From assembly GCA_017407835.1 (NCBI GenBank), contig JAFQVV010000041.1, positions 56,607 through 120,606 of the forward strand: a stretch of DNA of 64,000 nucleotides, written 5' to 3'. How positions within the stretch are numbered: the first letter of the stretch is position 1; every line of letters starts with the position of its first letter. The translations under genes were made by a program, and so were the position numbers. Under the pieces are notes generated by a model. It was not told the origin of the DNA. It worked only from the letters and a program-made list of their open reading frames with translations, and did no database searches. This document shows positions 9,083 to 20,032 of the stretch, piece by piece. This DNA is from Clostridia bacterium. Lineage in GTDB: Bacteria > Bacillota > Clostridia > Oscillospirales > CAG-272.

Positions 9083-9868
9083 ATGAGCAAAATCAACAAT
9101 CCGCACCGTCTGCACCGTCAACGCATGAAAGCGCGGCTTCAGCAGAACGGGCTCTCTTCCTTTGCACCGCACGAACAGGTGGAACTTTTGCTCTATTACG
9201 CCGTCCCGCAGGGCGATGTCAATCCGCTGGCGCACCGTCTCATTGACCGCTTCGGCTCACTCGGCGGCATCTGCCGCGCCGAGATGGATGAACTGCTTGA
9301 AGTCAAAGGTGTCGGGGAACACACTGCGCTATTCTTCCGTATGCTTCCCGAGCTGACCCGCGCCTATCTGGCGTCCACTGGCGAGCCCATCAGCGAGTAT
9401 ACCGACATTGCCAAGCTGGGTGATTTGCTTACCCGTCATTATGTCGGACAAACCGAGGAGTCGGTTTGTCTGCTGCTCTTCAACGGGCGCATGAAACTAC
9501 TCTCCTGTGAAACGATCGCCACAGGCTCAGTCAATGCCGCCCCGCTCCTCCCACGTCTGATTGTCGAACGTGCCGTGACAACACACGCAGCTTTTGCCGT
9601 GCTGGCACACAACCATCCCGACGGCATGGCAATTCCCTCCGCCGAAGACATCGCTGCCACAAAACAGCTTGCCGCCGCACTGAATCTGACCGGCATCCCG
9701 CTACTGGAGCATATTCTTGTTGCGGGAGATCAATATTGGCCCATCATGATGCGGGAAAATCTCGGCGGGCGCATGGCATCCATCTGCCCCTGCGATCCGA
9801 GTGGATTTTATCTCGGCCAACCCATTCCCACAACCTACAAAGCCAATCTTTGGGAGGAGCTGTCATGA
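9083..9868 (+). CDS. radC: RadC-family JAB/MPN-domain protein
   Basis: RadC family protein of 261 residues. A helix-hairpin-helix-like segment at about residues 60-85 ([12 protein letters not shown]) precedes the MPN/JAB metal-binding domain, whose signature HNHPDG (176-181) followed by PSAEDIAAT carries the zinc ligands. Family members were named for DNA repair, but the biochemical role is unsettled. The start follows AAAGGAGG. The stop overlaps the uvrB start by four bases (ATGA), so it is translationally coupled to the excision-repair gene, which supports a DNA-linked role. Confidence 0.92.
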   Translation: MSKINNPHRLHRQRMKARLQQNGLSSFAPHEQVELLLYYAVPQGDVNPLAHRLIDRFGSLGGICRAEMDELLEVKGVGEHTALFFRMLPELTRAYLASTGEPISEYTDIAKLGDLLTRHYVGQTEESVCLLLFNGRMKLLSCETIATGSVNAAPLLPRLIVERAVTTHAAFAVLAHNHPDGMAIPSAEDIAATKQLAAALNLTGIPLLEHILVAGDQYWPIMMRENLGGRMASICPCDPSGFYLGQPIPTTYKANLWEELS

Positions 9869-11862
9869 ACCGTTTTCATCTCAAAAGTGATTTCAAGCCG
9901 ACAGGCGATCAGCCCGAGGCGATCGAGGCGCTTGTTGCAGGCGTTGAAGCGGGAATGCGGATGCAGAATCTGCTGGGCGTGACAGGTTCGGGCAAAACCT
10001 TTACCATGGCGAATGTCATTGCACGGCTCAACCGCCCTACGCTGGTGCTGGCACACAACAAAACGCTGGCCGCCCAGCTCTGCTCCGAATTCCGCGAATT
10101 TTTCCCCGACAACGCGGTAGAATATTTTGTATCCTACTATGACTATTATCAGCCCGAGGCATATATTCCGGGCAAAGATACCTATATCGAAAAAGATGCG
10201 CTGATCAACGACGAGATCGACAAGCTGCGGCACAGTGCCACCTCCGCCCTCTTCGAGCGGCGGGATGTGATCATTGTCGCCTCTGTTTCCTGCATCTATT
10301 CGCTGGGTGATCCCGAGGAATACCGCGCATTGGTACTGGCAGTTCGCCCGGGCATGGCCATGTCGCGCGACACCCTCATTCGCCGGCTGATCGCCATCAG
10401 CTATGAGCGAAATGACATCAACTTTGTGCGCGACAAGTTTCGCGTGCGGGGCGACACGGTGGAAATTTTCCCCGCAAGTTCGGGAGAAAACGCCATCCGT
10501 GTCGAATTTTTCGGCGATGAAATTGACCGCGTCAGTGAGATCAACGTACTGACAGGCGAGCTGATCCGCGAACTGAACTATGCCGCCATCTATCCCGCCA
10601 CCCACTATGCCGTCTCCGATGAAAAGCGCGAAGCCGCACTGGAAGAGATTGCACGGGAAATGGAGGAGCGAGTCGCCTTCTTCCGAGGGCAGGATAAGCT
10701 GATTGAAGCCCAGCGCATCGAGGAGCGAACCAAGTATGATCTGGAGATGCTCCGCGAGATCGGCTTCTGCTCGGGGGTAGAAAACTATTCCCGCGTGCTG
10801 GCGGGGCGTCCCGTCGGCTCAACCCCGTACACCTTGCTTGACTATCTCCCCAAAGATTGGCTGCTCTTTGTTGACGAGTCGCACGTCACCCTGCCGCAGG
10901 TGCGGGGAATGAGCGGGGGTGACACGGCGCGCAAGAAAAATCTCATCGATTTCGGCTTCCGCCTGCCCTCCGCCTACGACAACCGCCCCCTCTATTTTGA
11001 GGAGTTCGAATCCAAGATCAATCAGGCAATTTTTGTGAGCGCAACCCCCGCCGTCTATGAAAAGGAGCACGGCGAGCAGACGGTCGAGCAGATCATCCGT
11101 CCAACGGGGCTGCTTGATCCCGAAGTTGAGGTTCGCCCCGTGGGCGGACAAATTGATGATTTGCTGGGGGAGATCCGCATCCGTACGGCAAAGAAAGAAC
11201 GTGTACTGGTCACCACGCTGACCAAAAAAATGGCAGAAGACCTGACCGAATATTTGGAAAAAAACGACATTCGCGTGCGCTACATTCACTTTAACGTAGA
11301 CACGCTTGAGCGTATGGAAATCATCCGCGATCTGCGACTGGGCGTTTTCGATGTGCTGGTGGGCATCAATCTGCTCCGCGAGGGGTTAGACATTCCCGAG
11401 GTATCTCTGGTCGCAGTGCTGGACGCCGACAAAGAGGGGCTTCTGCGCTCCGAAACGTCGCTGATCCAGACCATCGGCCGTGCGGCACGCAACGCCGAGG
11501 GAAAGGTTATCCTCTACGGTGATGTCGTCACCCGCTCAATGCAGGCGGCAATCGACGAGACCAATCGCCGCCGTGCAATTCAGGCGGCATACAACGAAGC
11601 GCACGGTATTGTGCCTAAAACGATTATCAAGGGTGTGCGTGACGTCATCGAAATCGGGCGCAGTGACGAAGACAAGAAGAAAAAGGGCAAGGGAAAAGCA
11701 TCTGCTTCCCCGCTTGCCGCAAAACCCGAGCACAAACTGACCGCCGCAGAGCGCGAAAAGCTGATCGCACAGCTGACAGCAGAGATGAAAGAAGCGGCAC
11801 GCAAGCTTGAATTTGAGCAGGCGGCATTCCTGCGCGATCGGATCAAAGCACTGAAGGGATAA
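9865..11862 (+). CDS. uvrB: Excinuclease ABC subunit B
   Basis: Damage-verifying helicase-like subunit of nucleotide excision repair, 665 residues. It takes DNA from UvrA and recruits UvrC. Walker A GVTGSGKT is at 38-45, the beta-hairpin region [11 protein letters not shown] that clamps the strand follows, DESH is present and the helicase motif QTIGRAARN lies near residue 535. A C-terminal UVR domain (about 625-660), which binds UvrC, follows a lysine-rich linker. The ATG at 9865 overlaps the radC stop and is preceded by GGAGG. uvrA lies 0.9 kb downstream; uvrC is not in the window. Confidence 0.98.
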   Translation: MNRFHLKSDFKPTGDQPEAIEALVAGVEAGMRMQNLLGVTGSGKTFTMANVIARLNRPTLVLAHNKTLAAQLCSEFREFFPDNAVEYFVSYYDYYQPEAYIPGKDTYIEKDALINDEIDKLRHSATSALFERRDVIIVASVSCIYSLGDPEEYRALVLAVRPGMAMSRDTLIRRLIAISYERNDINFVRDKFRVRGDTVEIFPASSGENAIRVEFFGDEIDRVSEINVLTGELIRELNYAAIYPATHYAVSDEKREAALEEIAREMEERVAFFRGQDKLIEAQRIEERTKYDLEMLREIGFCSGVENYSRVLAGRPVGSTPYTLLDYLPKDWLLFVDESHVTLPQVRGMSGGDTARKKNLIDFGFRLPSAYDNRPLYFEEFESKINQAIFVSATPAVYEKEHGEQTVEQIIRPTGLLDPEVEVRPVGGQIDDLLGEIRIRTAKKERVLVTTLTKKMAEDLTEYLEKNDIRVRYIHFNVDTLERMEIIRDLRLGVFDVLVGINLLREGLDIPEVSLVAVLDADKEGLLRSETSLIQTIGRAARNAEGKVILYGDVVTRSMQAAIDETNRRRAIQAAYNEAHGIVPKTIIKGVRDVIEIGRSDEDKKKKGKGKASASPLAAKPEHKLTAAEREKLIAQLTAEMKEAARKLEFEQAAFLRDRIKALKG

Positions 11863-11945
11863 GCCCTTGGGCCGCAGTCCCCCGACGTTTGATGATTTCG
11901 GAATTGCCCCGAAATGGAGGCAAAGCCGACAAATCTAACTCGGTG

Positions 11946-11972
11946 TTTTTCAGCGCAGACAGCGCTGAAAAA
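11946..11972 (+). terminator. Hairpin after uvrB
   Basis: TTTTTCAGCGC/GCGCTGAAAAA with a five-base loop is a perfect stem 83 bases beyond the uvrB stop. Its A/T ends give U or A tracts on either strand. A weaker stem, ATTTCGG/CCGAAAT, lies at 11895-11915. Confidence 0.5.
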
Positions 11973-11982
11973 CCTAAACTCT

Positions 11983-12013
11983 GCCGGGAAGCTTTTTGAA
12001 AAAAGCGCCCCGG
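11983..12013 (+). repeat. Dispersed hairpin-family copy before the CPBP gene
   Basis: GCCGGGAAGCTTTTTGAAA... forms an imperfect hairpin followed by a GGACCTCGCAAAAATTTTC tail, resembling the copies at 5595, 5674 and 35601. Confidence 0.5.
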
Positions 12014-12059
12014 ACCTCGCAAAAATTTTCTGACAAACCCAGAGAGACAGGTAAACGAA

Positions 12060-12749
12060 ATGATGAAGATAGCGAAGAAATACCGGGTAATCATGCTCGC
12101 GGGGCTTGTGGGCTGCGGGACGATGGCATTGGTGGACGGGCTGTGGCAGCCAGGCTACTGGGTAAAATCTTCCGTCAAGCTGACGCTGTTTCTGCTGCTC
12201 CCGCTTGCGGCTTCTGCCCTTAGGGCGAGGGAAACATTGCGGGCGCTCCCCCGCATTTTCCGCGCCAATCGACAGGCACTGCTCCGCTCGTCGGGATTGG
12301 GTGTGGGCGTATTTGCCGTCATTTTGGGCGGATACTATACTCTGGGGCAGCTCTTTGACTTGACCGCCATCACAGGTGCGCTCACCGAAAATGTGGGGGT
12401 AACGGGCGAGAACTTTTTGTTTGTCGCCATCTACATTTCCCTCGTCAATTCTCTGCTTGAGGAATTTTTCTTCCGCGGCTTTCTTTTTCTCGGCCTGCTT
12501 GACGGTGCGCCGCGATGGCTTGCTTACAGCTTCAGCGCAATTCTCTTCGCGCTCTACCACATCGCCATGATGTTCGGCTGGGGCTCCCCTGTCCTGATTC
12601 TGCTGATTCTTGCCGCACTCTTTGCGGGTGGGCTGATTTTCAATCTGCTCAACGAAAAAAGTCATTCGATTTATCCTTCGTGGCTGGTGCATCTTTGCGC
12701 CAATCTTGCCATCAACACCATCGGATTTATTCTCTTTGCGGCGGCGTAA
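12060..12749 (+). CDS. CPBP-family intramembrane metalloprotease
   Basis: Membrane protein of 229 residues with about six hydrophobic helices. It carries the family motif EEFFFR (134-139), a second conserved histidine at HIAM (167) and a later SWLVHLCAN segment, which together form the predicted intramembrane zinc site of CAAX-prenyl-protease-like (CPBP, Abi) enzymes. Bacterial members process or modulate membrane proteins, and some confer bacteriocin self-immunity; the substrate here is unknown. The gene sits between uvrB and uvrA with no strong ribosome-binding site (ACAGGTAAACGA). Nothing in the sequence ties it to repair. Confidence 0.85.
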   Translation: MMKIAKKYRVIMLAGLVGCGTMALVDGLWQPGYWVKSSVKLTLFLLLPLAASALRARETLRALPRIFRANRQALLRSSGLGVGVFAVILGGYYTLGQLFDLTAITGALTENVGVTGENFLFVAIYISLVNSLLEEFFFRGFLFLGLLDGAPRWLAYSFSAILFALYHIAMMFGWGSPVLILLILAALFAGGLIFNLLNEKSHSIYPSWLVHLCANLAINTIGFILFAAA

Positions 12750-12784
12750 GCCCGCCTCAATTCATCGTTAACGGAGATAACGCT

Positions 12785-15610
12785 ATGCCAACTGATCTTA
12801 CCCTGCGCGGTGTGCGCGTCAACAATCTCAAAAATATCGATGTCACCATCCCGCGCGACAAACTCGTGGTTTTCACGGGGCTGTCGGGGTCGGGCAAATC
12901 TTCGCTCGCCTTTGACACCATCTATGCCGAGGGGCATCGCCGCTTTGTCGAGTCGCTGTCCTCATATGCACGCATGTTTCTCGGTCAGCTGGACAAACCT
13001 GATCTCGACTCAATTGAGGGGCTTTCTCCCGCCATTTCCATCGACCAGAAAACCACCTCAAAGAACCCCCGTTCCACGGTGGGAACGGTCACCGAAATCT
13101 ACGACTATCTGCGCCTGCTCTACGCTCGCATCGGCATTCCCCACTGTCCCATCTGCGGCAAGGAGATTCGTCAGCAGTCCATTGATCAGATCATCGATCG
13201 AATCATGACACTGCCCGAGGGAACCCGCTTTTTGGTTCTCGCACCCGTCGTGCGCGCCGAAAAAGGCCGTCACGAGAAGGTCTTTGAGAGCGCCCGAAAA
13301 TCGGGCTATGTCCGCGTACGGGTGGACGGCAGTATGTGGGAATTGAGCGAGACAATCACGCTTGACAAAAACAAGAAACACACCATTGAGGTCGTTGTTG
13401 ACCGTCTGGTCATGCGCCCCGATCTGCATTCCCGTCTGTCCGACTCGGTGGAAACGGCGCTGGCACTGACCGACGGCAATGTGATCATTGCGACCGTCCC
13501 GCGGGAGGGTGAGGGTGAGGAGTTGGCCTTTTCCCAGAAATACGCCTGTGAGGAGCATGGGATTTCTTTCACCGAACTCGAGCCGCGAATGTTCTCCTTC
13601 AACAACCCCGCCGGCGCCTGCACCCATTGCGCAGGTCTTGGGGTATTGCGCCGCATCTCCCCCGAAAAAATTCTCCCCGACGACAGCCTCTCCCTGCGTG
13701 AAGGTGCCATTGCCGTCAACGGCTTCAAAACGCTGGAGGAGGAGAGCTGGAACGGCCCGCTGTTTGAGGAGGTGGGCAAACGCTTTGGCTTCACCATGGA
13801 TACACCGGTTCGTGAATTTTCAGCGGAAGCACGGAGAGTCCTCTTTGAGGGCTCGGGAGACGAAACATATACCTTCACCCGCTATTTCGGCGGCGTATCG
13901 CACCATCAAACCGTCCCCTTCCCCGGACTGATCGCCATGATGGAACAGCGGATCAACCAATCGGGCAACGATTATTACGATGCATTCCTCGAGGAGGCCC
14001 CCTGCCCCAAATGCCACGGCAAGCGGCTCAACGACAATGTTCTGGCAGTCACCGTCGGGGGCATCGGTATTGACGATTTCTGTAACCTCTCGATCAAGCG
14101 CGCGCTCGACTTTGCCGAGCAGCTGACACTGAGCGAAAGCGAGGCCATGATTGCACGGGAAATTCTCAAAGAGATTCGTGCCAGACTGCGCTTTCTTGTC
14201 AGCGTCGGGCTTGAATATCTCACCCTTTCCCGCCGCGCAGGATCGCTCTCGGGCGGCGAAGCACAGCGCATCCGGCTTGCCACACAGATCGGTTCTTCGC
14301 TGGTCGGCGTGCTCTATATTCTGGACGAGCCGAGCATCGGCCTGCATCAGCGCGATAACGGCCGGCTGATCGCCACCCTCAAGCAGCTGCGGGACCTGGG
14401 CAACTCGGTCATCGTGGTTGAGCACGATGAAGAAACCATGGAAGCATCCGACTTCATTGTGGACATCGGACCGGGAGCAGGCGTGCACGGCGGACAGGTT
14501 GTCGCTGCAGGCACGCCCGCCGAAATTATGCAGTGTACGCATTCCCTGACGGGAGATTATCTTGCCGGACGCAAGCGAATTCCCGTCCCCGCAGTCCGCC
14601 GCCCCGGCAACGGCGAGTTCCTTCGTATCAAAGGCGCGCGGATGAACAACCTCAAAAATGTGGATGCGGATATCCCGCTCGGCTGTTTCGTCTGCGTCAC
14701 GGGCGTATCGGGATCGGGCAAATCCTCGTTGGTCAACGGCATCCTTTATCCTGTCCTTGCCGCAAAGCTGAACCGCGCAAATACCTTCCCCGGACCGTAT
14801 GAATCGATTGAAGGAATCGAGCATCTGGACAAAATCATCGCCATCGATCAGTCGCCCATCGGCCGAACACCGCGCTCCAACCCCGCCACCTATACCGGAC
14901 TTTTCACCGACATCCGCGAGCTCTTCGCACAGACGCCCGACGCAAAGGCACGGGGCTATAAATCGGGGCGCTTCTCCTTCAATGTTAAGGGAGGGCGCTG
15001 TGAAGCCTGTGAAGGGGACGGCGTGAAGAAAATCGAAATGCACTTCCTGCCCGACGTCTATATCGCCTGCGATGTTTGCCACGGACGCCGCTATAACCGC
15101 GACACGCTGGAGGTGCACTACAAGGGCAAGAGCATCTATGATGTCCTTGAGATGACGGTGGAAGAGGGGCTCGTATTCTTTGACGGCATCCCCAAAATCA
15201 CCCGAAAACTGCAGACGCTCTACGATGTTGGGCTCGGCTATATCAAAATCGGGCAATCCTCCACCGAGCTCTCTGGCGGTGAGGCACAGCGTGTCAAACT
15301 TGCCACCGAGCTCGCCCGCCGCTCCACGGGACGCACTATTTATATCCTCGACGAGCCAACCACAGGTCTGCATTCGGCCGATGTTGCAAAGCTGCTGGAG
15401 GTACTGGCCCGTCTATGCGAGGGCGGCAACACGCTGCTTGTTATCGAACACAACCTGGACGTCATCAAGACGGCTGACTATATCCTTGACCTCGGCCCCG
15501 AGGGAGGAGACGGCGGCGGGCAAATCATCGCGCGGGGAACCCCCGAAGAGGTTGCCGCCATTCCCGCATCGTTTACCGGACAATATCTCAAAAAATGGCT
15601 GGCGAAATAA
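12785..15610 (+). CDS. uvrA: Excinuclease ABC subunit A
   Basis: ATP-dependent damage sensor of nucleotide excision repair, 941 residues, forming a dimer that loads UvrB. It has the two ABC modules: Walker [10 protein letters not shown] near residue 33 and GVSGSGKSS near 640, with signatures LSGGEAQR in both halves and Walker B ILDEPS and [10 protein letters not shown]. Zinc-finger cysteines are visible ([22 protein letters not shown]...CDVCHGRR). The ATG at 12785 follows GGAG, 35 bases after the CPBP stop. A good terminator follows. Confidence 0.98.
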   Translation: MPTDLTLRGVRVNNLKNIDVTIPRDKLVVFTGLSGSGKSSLAFDTIYAEGHRRFVESLSSYARMFLGQLDKPDLDSIEGLSPAISIDQKTTSKNPRSTVGTVTEIYDYLRLLYARIGIPHCPICGKEIRQQSIDQIIDRIMTLPEGTRFLVLAPVVRAEKGRHEKVFESARKSGYVRVRVDGSMWELSETITLDKNKKHTIEVVVDRLVMRPDLHSRLSDSVETALALTDGNVIIATVPREGEGEELAFSQKYACEEHGISFTELEPRMFSFNNPAGACTHCAGLGVLRRISPEKILPDDSLSLREGAIAVNGFKTLEEESWNGPLFEEVGKRFGFTMDTPVREFSAEARRVLFEGSGDETYTFTRYFGGVSHHQTVPFPGLIAMMEQRINQSGNDYYDAFLEEAPCPKCHGKRLNDNVLAVTVGGIGIDDFCNLSIKRALDFAEQLTLSESEAMIAREILKEIRARLRFLVSVGLEYLTLSRRAGSLSGGEAQRIRLATQIGSSLVGVLYILDEPSIGLHQRDNGRLIATLKQLRDLGNSVIVVEHDEETMEASDFIVDIGPGAGVHGGQVVAAGTPAEIMQCTHSLTGDYLAGRKRIPVPAVRRPGNGEFLRIKGARMNNLKNVDADIPLGCFVCVTGVSGSGKSSLVNGILYPVLAAKLNRANTFPGPYESIEGIEHLDKIIAIDQSPIGRTPRSNPATYTGLFTDIRELFAQTPDAKARGYKSGRFSFNVKGGRCEACEGDGVKKIEMHFLPDVYIACDVCHGRRYNRDTLEVHYKGKSIYDVLEMTVEEGLVFFDGIPKITRKLQTLYDVGLGYIKIGQSSTELSGGEAQRVKLATELARRSTGRTIYILDEPTTGLHSADVAKLLEVLARLCEGGNTLLVIEHNLDVIKTADYILDLGPEGGDGGGQIIARGTPEEVAAIPASFTGQYLKKWLAK

Positions 15611-15621
15611 TCCTGTATCCC

Positions 15622-15658
15622 AACAAAGGCTCCATCCGTACGGATGGAGCCTTTGTTT
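15622..15658 (+). terminator. Terminator of uvrA
   Basis: An 18-bp perfect inverted repeat (AACAAAGGCTCCATCCGT and its complement) ends in a T-rich stretch, 11 bases after the uvrA stop. Confidence 0.9.
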
Positions 15659-15783
15659 TAATTTGCACACCGCTTTTGTTTGATTTGCGCCTAATTCCGA
15701 TTTGGATTCGATAGGTATCGATCAAAAGCGGGAATGATTATCTAATGTTATTTCGTTTTCAATACAAAAAAGCCTAAAAAAAG

Positions 15784-15816
15784 CCCCTGCATATCGTAAA
15801 AACAGATATGCAGGGG
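15784..15816 (-). terminator. Terminator of the GT2 glycosyltransferase gene
   Basis: CCCCTGCATATC/GATATGCAGGGG forms a stem with a nine-base loop. On the minus strand it is followed by a run of T. It lies nine bases after the glycosyltransferase stop. Confidence 0.88.
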
Positions 15817-15825
15817 AAAGAAAAA

Positions 15826-16542
15826 TCAAAGTTTTACTGCCGAAATTCGCTTGCGCATCTTGCGCAGATCACCCAACATTTTCACGGTATCCCGCAGAAC
15901 CCGCACCTTGGATTCGCGATGGTTGATGATTTTCACCGGCATCTCGGTAATGCGGATGCCCAGCTTCTGCGCCCAAAGAATCGCTTCAAAATCGAAGGCA
16001 AATCCATCCACCTCGCAATGGGGGAAAATCGCCTGCACAGCCTCACGGCGGAATGCCTTGCAGCCGCACTGCGAATCGCTGAGCCGAAATCCGCCGACAA
16101 AGCAGAGCACGCGGATATAGACCTTGGACATCAATCGGCGCAGAGGTGTATACCCCTCGTAGCCGTCCGCCGAGAGGTTGCGCGAACCGATGACCATACC
16201 CGAGGTCGGATTAGCATCAAAGGTTTCCACCACCCGTGCGATGACATCCGTCCCATAGGCGAGATCGGCATCGGTAAACATGACAAGATCTCCCTCCGCC
16301 GCCAGCAGTGCAGTGCGTACCGCACAGCCCTTGCCGCGGTTTTTCGCATAGCCGACCACGCGGACACCGGGCAAACCAAGCGCACGAACCACATCGGCCG
16401 AGCCATCGGTCGAACCGTCATCCGAGAAGATAATCTCATAGTCATCGGGGAAATGGTTCTGCATATACTCCACCAGCGTCCGAGCTGTGTCGGCAATGAT
16501 AGAGGTTTCATTATACATCGGAATACAAAGCGAAATTTTCAT
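15826..16542 (-). CDS. Family 2 glycosyltransferase, dolichyl-phosphate-sugar-synthase-like
   Basis: Soluble or membrane-associated GT-A glycosyltransferase of 238 residues. It begins with the typical ISLCIPMYNE, followed by SDDGSTDGS (about 40-48) for the nucleotide sugar and the metal-binding DAD at 91-93. The fold and length fit enzymes that transfer glucose or mannose from a nucleotide sugar to a polyprenyl phosphate carrier (ALG5/DPM1-like, without C-terminal membrane helices). Its start overlaps the stop of the upstream methyltransferase gene by four bases, so they are co-translated. It is probably part of surface-glycan synthesis, but sugar and acceptor are not evident. Confidence 0.88.
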   Translation of the reverse strand: MKISLCIPMYNETSIIADTARTLVEYMQNHFPDDYEIIFSDDGSTDGSADVVRALGLPGVRVVGYAKNRGKGCAVRTALLAAEGDLVMFTDADLAYGTDVIARVVETFDANPTSGMVIGSRNLSADGYEGYTPLRRLMSKVYIRVLCFVGGFRLSDSQCGCKAFRREAVQAIFPHCEVDGFAFDFEAILWAQKLGIRITEMPVKIINHRESKVRVLRDTVKMLGDLRKMRKRISAVKL

Positions 16543-17390
16543 CGGTCATCCTTTCCGTTCTGCCGCCCATAGACAAGCAGTTCTACATCAATCTCAGTCT
16601 CCAGCACATCCAGCGCCGCCAGCTTTGCGCGGTCGGCCTCGCTTGTGCGGTAATAGTAGGGTGTCATGGCAAAAAGCGCCGCAATATCGGCACTGCCCTC
16701 AATGCGCACCGTCTTTTGCACTCGCCGCTTCTCCAGCAGCCGCATCGAACAGGGCAGATCAGCGCGGGGAGCGTTGAGAACGGGGGTATCATAGAGCACT
16801 CGCTTTAAGCCAAGCAAATGTGTCTCCCCCGCCGCACCAACAATCAGCACGCCGTCCTTGCGCAGAACGCGGGAAAATTCCTCCTCGGCGCAGGGGGCGA
16901 AGTGATTGAGCACAAGATCGGCACTCTCCTCAAACAAGGGAAGATTGTACAGCCCCGCCACCGCATAAAATGCATCAATTCCACGGCGGCGTGCCGCCTT
17001 TGCACCTGCTTCCACCGCAGCACGTGACAGATCAAATCCGCACACAGTACCGCATTCGGCAAGCCGATTTGTGTAGTACCCTTCCCCGCAGCCCGCATCA
17101 ACAAGAATCGGGTTTGCGCGATCGGCAAGATATTTTTCCGCCAGTGATGCAATGGCATCGGCAGCATCGGCATAATACCCTCGCCCCAGAAACGCCGACC
17201 GCGCCCGGACCGCTTCGCGGCTGTCTCCGCCCGCTCGATGCTCGGGCGCAAGGTTGATGTAGCCCGATGCCGCGGCGTCATAGCAATGGCGGCGGGCACC
17301 CGTACAAAACAAGCTGCGTCCGTCAAACGAAACTGCCGCACCGCATTTCGGGCAGCGAAGCGCAGAAAGAACAGCATTCGAAATCGTCAT
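16539..17390 (-). CDS. 23S rRNA (guanine-N1) methyltransferase, RlmA family
   Basis: SAM-dependent methyltransferase of 283 residues resembling RlmA, which methylates G745 or G748 in domain II of 23S rRNA. The N-terminal zinc ribbon is visible (Cys13 and Cys16 in LRCPKCG, then Cys29 and Cys36), followed by the SAM-binding motif VDAGCGEGYY near residue 100 and a NHFAPC segment typical of the family. The ATG at 17390 has GGAG five bases upstream; a TTG 15 bases earlier lacks one. The gene lies 27 bases behind the sortase gene and overlaps the glycosyltransferase gene, giving a short operon of otherwise unrelated functions. Confidence 0.85.
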   Translation of the reverse strand: MTISNAVLSALRCPKCGAAVSFDGRSLFCTGARRHCYDAAASGYINLAPEHRAGGDSREAVRARSAFLGRGYYADAADAIASLAEKYLADRANPILVDAGCGEGYYTNRLAECGTVCGFDLSRAAVEAGAKAARRRGIDAFYAVAGLYNLPLFEESADLVLNHFAPCAEEEFSRVLRKDGVLIVGAAGETHLLGLKRVLYDTPVLNAPRADLPCSMRLLEKRRVQKTVRIEGSADIAALFAMTPYYYRTSEADRAKLAALDVLETEIDVELLVYGRQNGKDDR

Positions 17391-17417
17391 ATTGTCTCCA
17401 TCCAATGCGTTGTTGTG

Positions 17418-18446
17418 TCAATTCTCCACCTTAATCAGGCGTGCATGCAATGCGTAACGGCCGTCACCGATATTGGTGCAGGTGGACAGTGTCAACACCT
17501 TTTCATCCCCGGTAAAGGTCAGTCCCCGATTAAAGGTCGACTGCTCCTGCATGAGAGTACAGAAATCGATCATGGTCTGTTTTTCGGGGAAATAAGTTGT
17601 AAAATACGGAAAACGGGAATTCGTACGGAATATCGCAAACGGCTCGTAGGTATAGATCCCGTCAAAGGTATAGATGACAATATTGGTTCCGTAAAAAACA
17701 CTCTCGTTAAAGAAATTCATGACGTTATTGAACATAGTTCCGTTGGTCATGTTGTGTCCGTAGAGAATCAAATTGCCGTCCTCAAGCAGATTTTTATTGC
17801 AGCGATAATCGGCAAAAATAGATCCCGAGACACTGGGCATACCGTTGGACTGGTAGTCGAGATAATGCTCGTTATCGGCTCCCTGCACAATGGGATAGGA
17901 AATATTTGTGCCTTCAATATAGATGAATCCGAAAATGTCGGGATTCTCTGCGGCAAGGTCAACCAAAAGCGCCTTCATGCGGGCAAATTCCAAATTATAC
18001 GATTGCGATGTGGGCGCACTGATCGACTCAAGTGCCGCATCATCCGCCACCTGTGCATCGGCAAACACAGGAAGCGTCGGTGTCTGTGCGGGCAGTGTCA
18101 TCCGGTTAATCCCGACACCCGGCAATTCTGCTTCATTCGCAAACAGCTGCGCCGACAGATCGCTGTAAAAATTATCGGTTTTGCTCATTTGCACCTGATG
18201 ATCGATCAACAGCCAAAGACAGCTGACAAAAATCACAATCGAGAGCACAATTAACAGCATACGAACAAGCTGAAAAAGGCGATCATTCCCTTCGGTAGAC
18301 TTGGCATCGGGCGCAAGCTCCTCCGGGGTAATGGTTTCGAGCGAATTGAGAAAAACATTATTATCCGCATCGTCGGTTTGCGTCAAAAATTCATCATCAA
18401 CATCAGGCAACTCGGTCCATTTAGACTGTTGCTTGCGAAAAAACAT
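17418..18446 (-). CDS. Class B sortase
   Basis: Membrane-anchored transpeptidase of 342 residues. An acidic cytoplasmic N-terminus (about 70 residues) precedes one membrane helix (about 72-98), and the catalytic domain is outside the cell. The catalytic His is in LYGHNMTNG, the Cys (323) is in TLSTC and the Arg (330) is in GRYALH. The longer loop before the cysteine and IQG-like signature YPIVQGADNEHYL place it in class B. Class B sortases attach surface proteins, often haem-uptake or pilus proteins. No LPXTG/NPXTN-type substrate gene was seen nearby. The gene lies behind a sensor kinase pair but has its own likely promoter. Confidence 0.9.
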   Translation of the reverse strand: MFFRKQQSKWTELPDVDDEFLTQTDDADNNVFLNSLETITPEELAPDAKSTEGNDRLFQLVRMLLIVLSIVIFVSCLWLLIDHQVQMSKTDNFYSDLSAQLFANEAELPGVGINRMTLPAQTPTLPVFADAQVADDAALESISAPTSQSYNLEFARMKALLVDLAAENPDIFGFIYIEGTNISYPIVQGADNEHYLDYQSNGMPSVSGSIFADYRCNKNLLEDGNLILYGHNMTNGTMFNNVMNFFNESVFYGTNIVIYTFDGIYTYEPFAIFRTNSRFPYFTTYFPEKQTMIDFCTLMQEQSTFNRGLTFTGDEKVLTLSTCTNIGDGRYALHARLIKVEN

Positions 18447-18494
18447 AGGATAATTCTCCTTGCATCTCTAAAAAACATATATTCCATTATATTA

Positions 18495-18534
18495 TAGCGA
18501 AAATCGGCGGCAAATACAAGTATCTGCCGCCGAT
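18495..18534 (-). promoter_or_regulatory. Overlapping terminator and promoter between histidine kinase and sortase genes
   Basis: On the minus strand ATCGGCGGCAGATA...TATTTGCCGCCGAT (18503-18534) forms a terminator-like hairpin ending the kinase transcript. Its right arm also supplies a TTGCCG -35 candidate 16 bases before a TATAAT that precedes the sortase gene, so the stem and the promoter share bases. Confidence 0.55.
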
Positions 18535-18547
18535 GTTTTTAGTTTTG

Positions 18548-20032
18548 TTACAATTTCCCGTCCTCGGGATCACATGCGGGAAGCGCAAACCAGAACGTAC
18601 TTCCCTGTCCGAGGCAGCTTTCCACACCGTAATAGGCTTGGTGGGCATCAAGAATCTGCTTGACAATGGAGAGTCCCAGCCCTGTTCCCACCATTGCTCG
18701 ACGATGCACACGATCCACCTTGTAGTATCGATCCCAGATCAGGGGGAGCTGATCGGCGGGGATCCCCGCGCCTGTATCGGTCACAGCGATGCGCACCATA
18801 CTTCCCTCAATATACTGCGTCACGCTGACACGCTTGGCTTCACCGCTGTAATTGATGGCGTTGTTGATCAAATTATAGACGACCTGCAGAATCATCGTTC
18901 GGTCGGCCGTGACATATGCCGAGCGTTCGGCTGAGAAGGTAATGGTATACCCGTCACGCTCGGTCAGCTTGGTATAGCGTCCCATCACAGCGCGAACCGT
19001 CTCGGTCAAATCAAAGTGCTCGGGCATCGGCGTGCGGGTACCTGCACGAATACGGGAAAGGTCGAGCAAATCCCCCACCAATTCACTCAAACGTGTTGCT
19101 TCGTCAATGATAACCTGTATATTTTCGGGCGTGTTCTCCCCGGGCAAATCACGCATAACCTCACTATATCCGCGAATCATCGTCAAGGGCGTGCGCAAAT
19201 CATGCGATATATTGGCAAGCAGCTCTCGCTGGAGACGGTCCGACTTTGCCACCTCTGCGGCAGCAAAGTTCAGCGTATCGGCAAGTTCATCCACCTCACG
19301 GTATCCGCCGCCGGTATACACCATTCCGTAATCGCCCGCGGCAAATTGCTTCGCCTCCCCGCTGATCCGTGCGATGGGACGGGAAATTTTGCGCGAGATG
19401 ATAAAGGCAAGCAGCAGCGCGACAACAAGCAAAATGGCCGAGACCACGATCAACTGGACGCGAAGTGTTTTCACTGTGGCAGCCACAGGTGCATGAGCGG
19501 CATTGAGCATAATGATATACTCATCCCCCTCAGCAGATTCGGCGATTCGGACATAAATAGTCCCCGCTACACTGCTGTCATCGGCAGGGGGTAATTCATC
19601 GGGATGTGCGGACACACCGCCGCCGATCGTATTGGGTGCAAGCTTTTCCATATAGGAACCGCCGGCCTGCACGGCTGCTTCATAGAGCTGACTGCGCTCA
19701 CGCATGTCAATATGGTGAATAATGCACCCACTGATAATGTCCGCACTGGCAACCACACGGGCCCGATTCTGCTCAACCCGATAAACAATGGTACATATGC
19801 TATTCCGCACGGCGTAGGATGCAACCACCGTCTCAAGTTCATCGCTGCCGATTGCTCCGGTCAGTGCGTCCGCCGTTTCCTGCAGCTCTCTCTGCTTAAT
19901 GGCTTCGTAAAAATCATCCAGCAAAACCGTCTGAAATACCCAGAGAATCACAATGACAACCGCCACAAAGAGCGCTAAGAAGCCAAACAGCTTCCATTTG
20001 ATGCCTGCACGGCGTTTAACGTTCGCTTTCAA
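18548..20032 (-). CDS. Sensor histidine kinase with HAMP domain
   Basis: Membrane kinase of 494 residues. A first helix (about 13-38), an external sensor domain of about 150 residues and a second helix (about 191-213) lead to a HAMP segment (about 213-265), a HisKA domain with the phospho-acceptor His277 in SHDLRTP, and an ATPase domain with NNAINY, DTGAGIP and GTGLGLSIVK boxes. All catalytic boxes are intact. Its start overlaps the end of the response-regulator gene by 17 bases, so the two are a translationally coupled pair. The signal is not evident; the htrA and sortase neighbours suggest envelope status. Confidence 0.95.
   Translation of the reverse strand: MKANVKRRAGIKWKLFGFLALFVAVVIVILWVFQTVLLDDFYEAIKQRELQETADALTGAIGSDELETVVASYAVRNSICTIVYRVEQNRARVVASADIISGCIIHHIDMRERSQLYEAAVQAGGSYMEKLAPNTIGGGVSAHPDELPPADDSSVAGTIYVRIAESAEGDEYIIMLNAAHAPVAATVKTLRVQLIVVSAILLVVALLLAFIISRKISRPIARISGEAKQFAAGDYGMVYTGGGYREVDELADTLNFAAAEVAKSDRLQRELLANISHDLRTPLTMIRGYSEVMRDLPGENTPENIQVIIDEATRLSELVGDLLDLSRIRAGTRTPMPEHFDLTETVRAVMGRYTKLTERDGYTITFSAERSAYVTADRTMILQVVYNLINNAINYSGEAKRVSVTQYIEGSMVRIAVTDTGAGIPADQLPLIWDRYYKVDRVHRRAMVGTGLGLSIVKQILDAHQAYYGVESCLGQGSTFWFALPACDPEDGKL

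Noticed and set aside
13820..15373. 517-codon minus-strand open frame opposite uvrA, and similar ones opposite addA, addB, livH and mutL
   Set aside because: All are shadows of genes with complete catalytic motifs; no supporting signals were seen.
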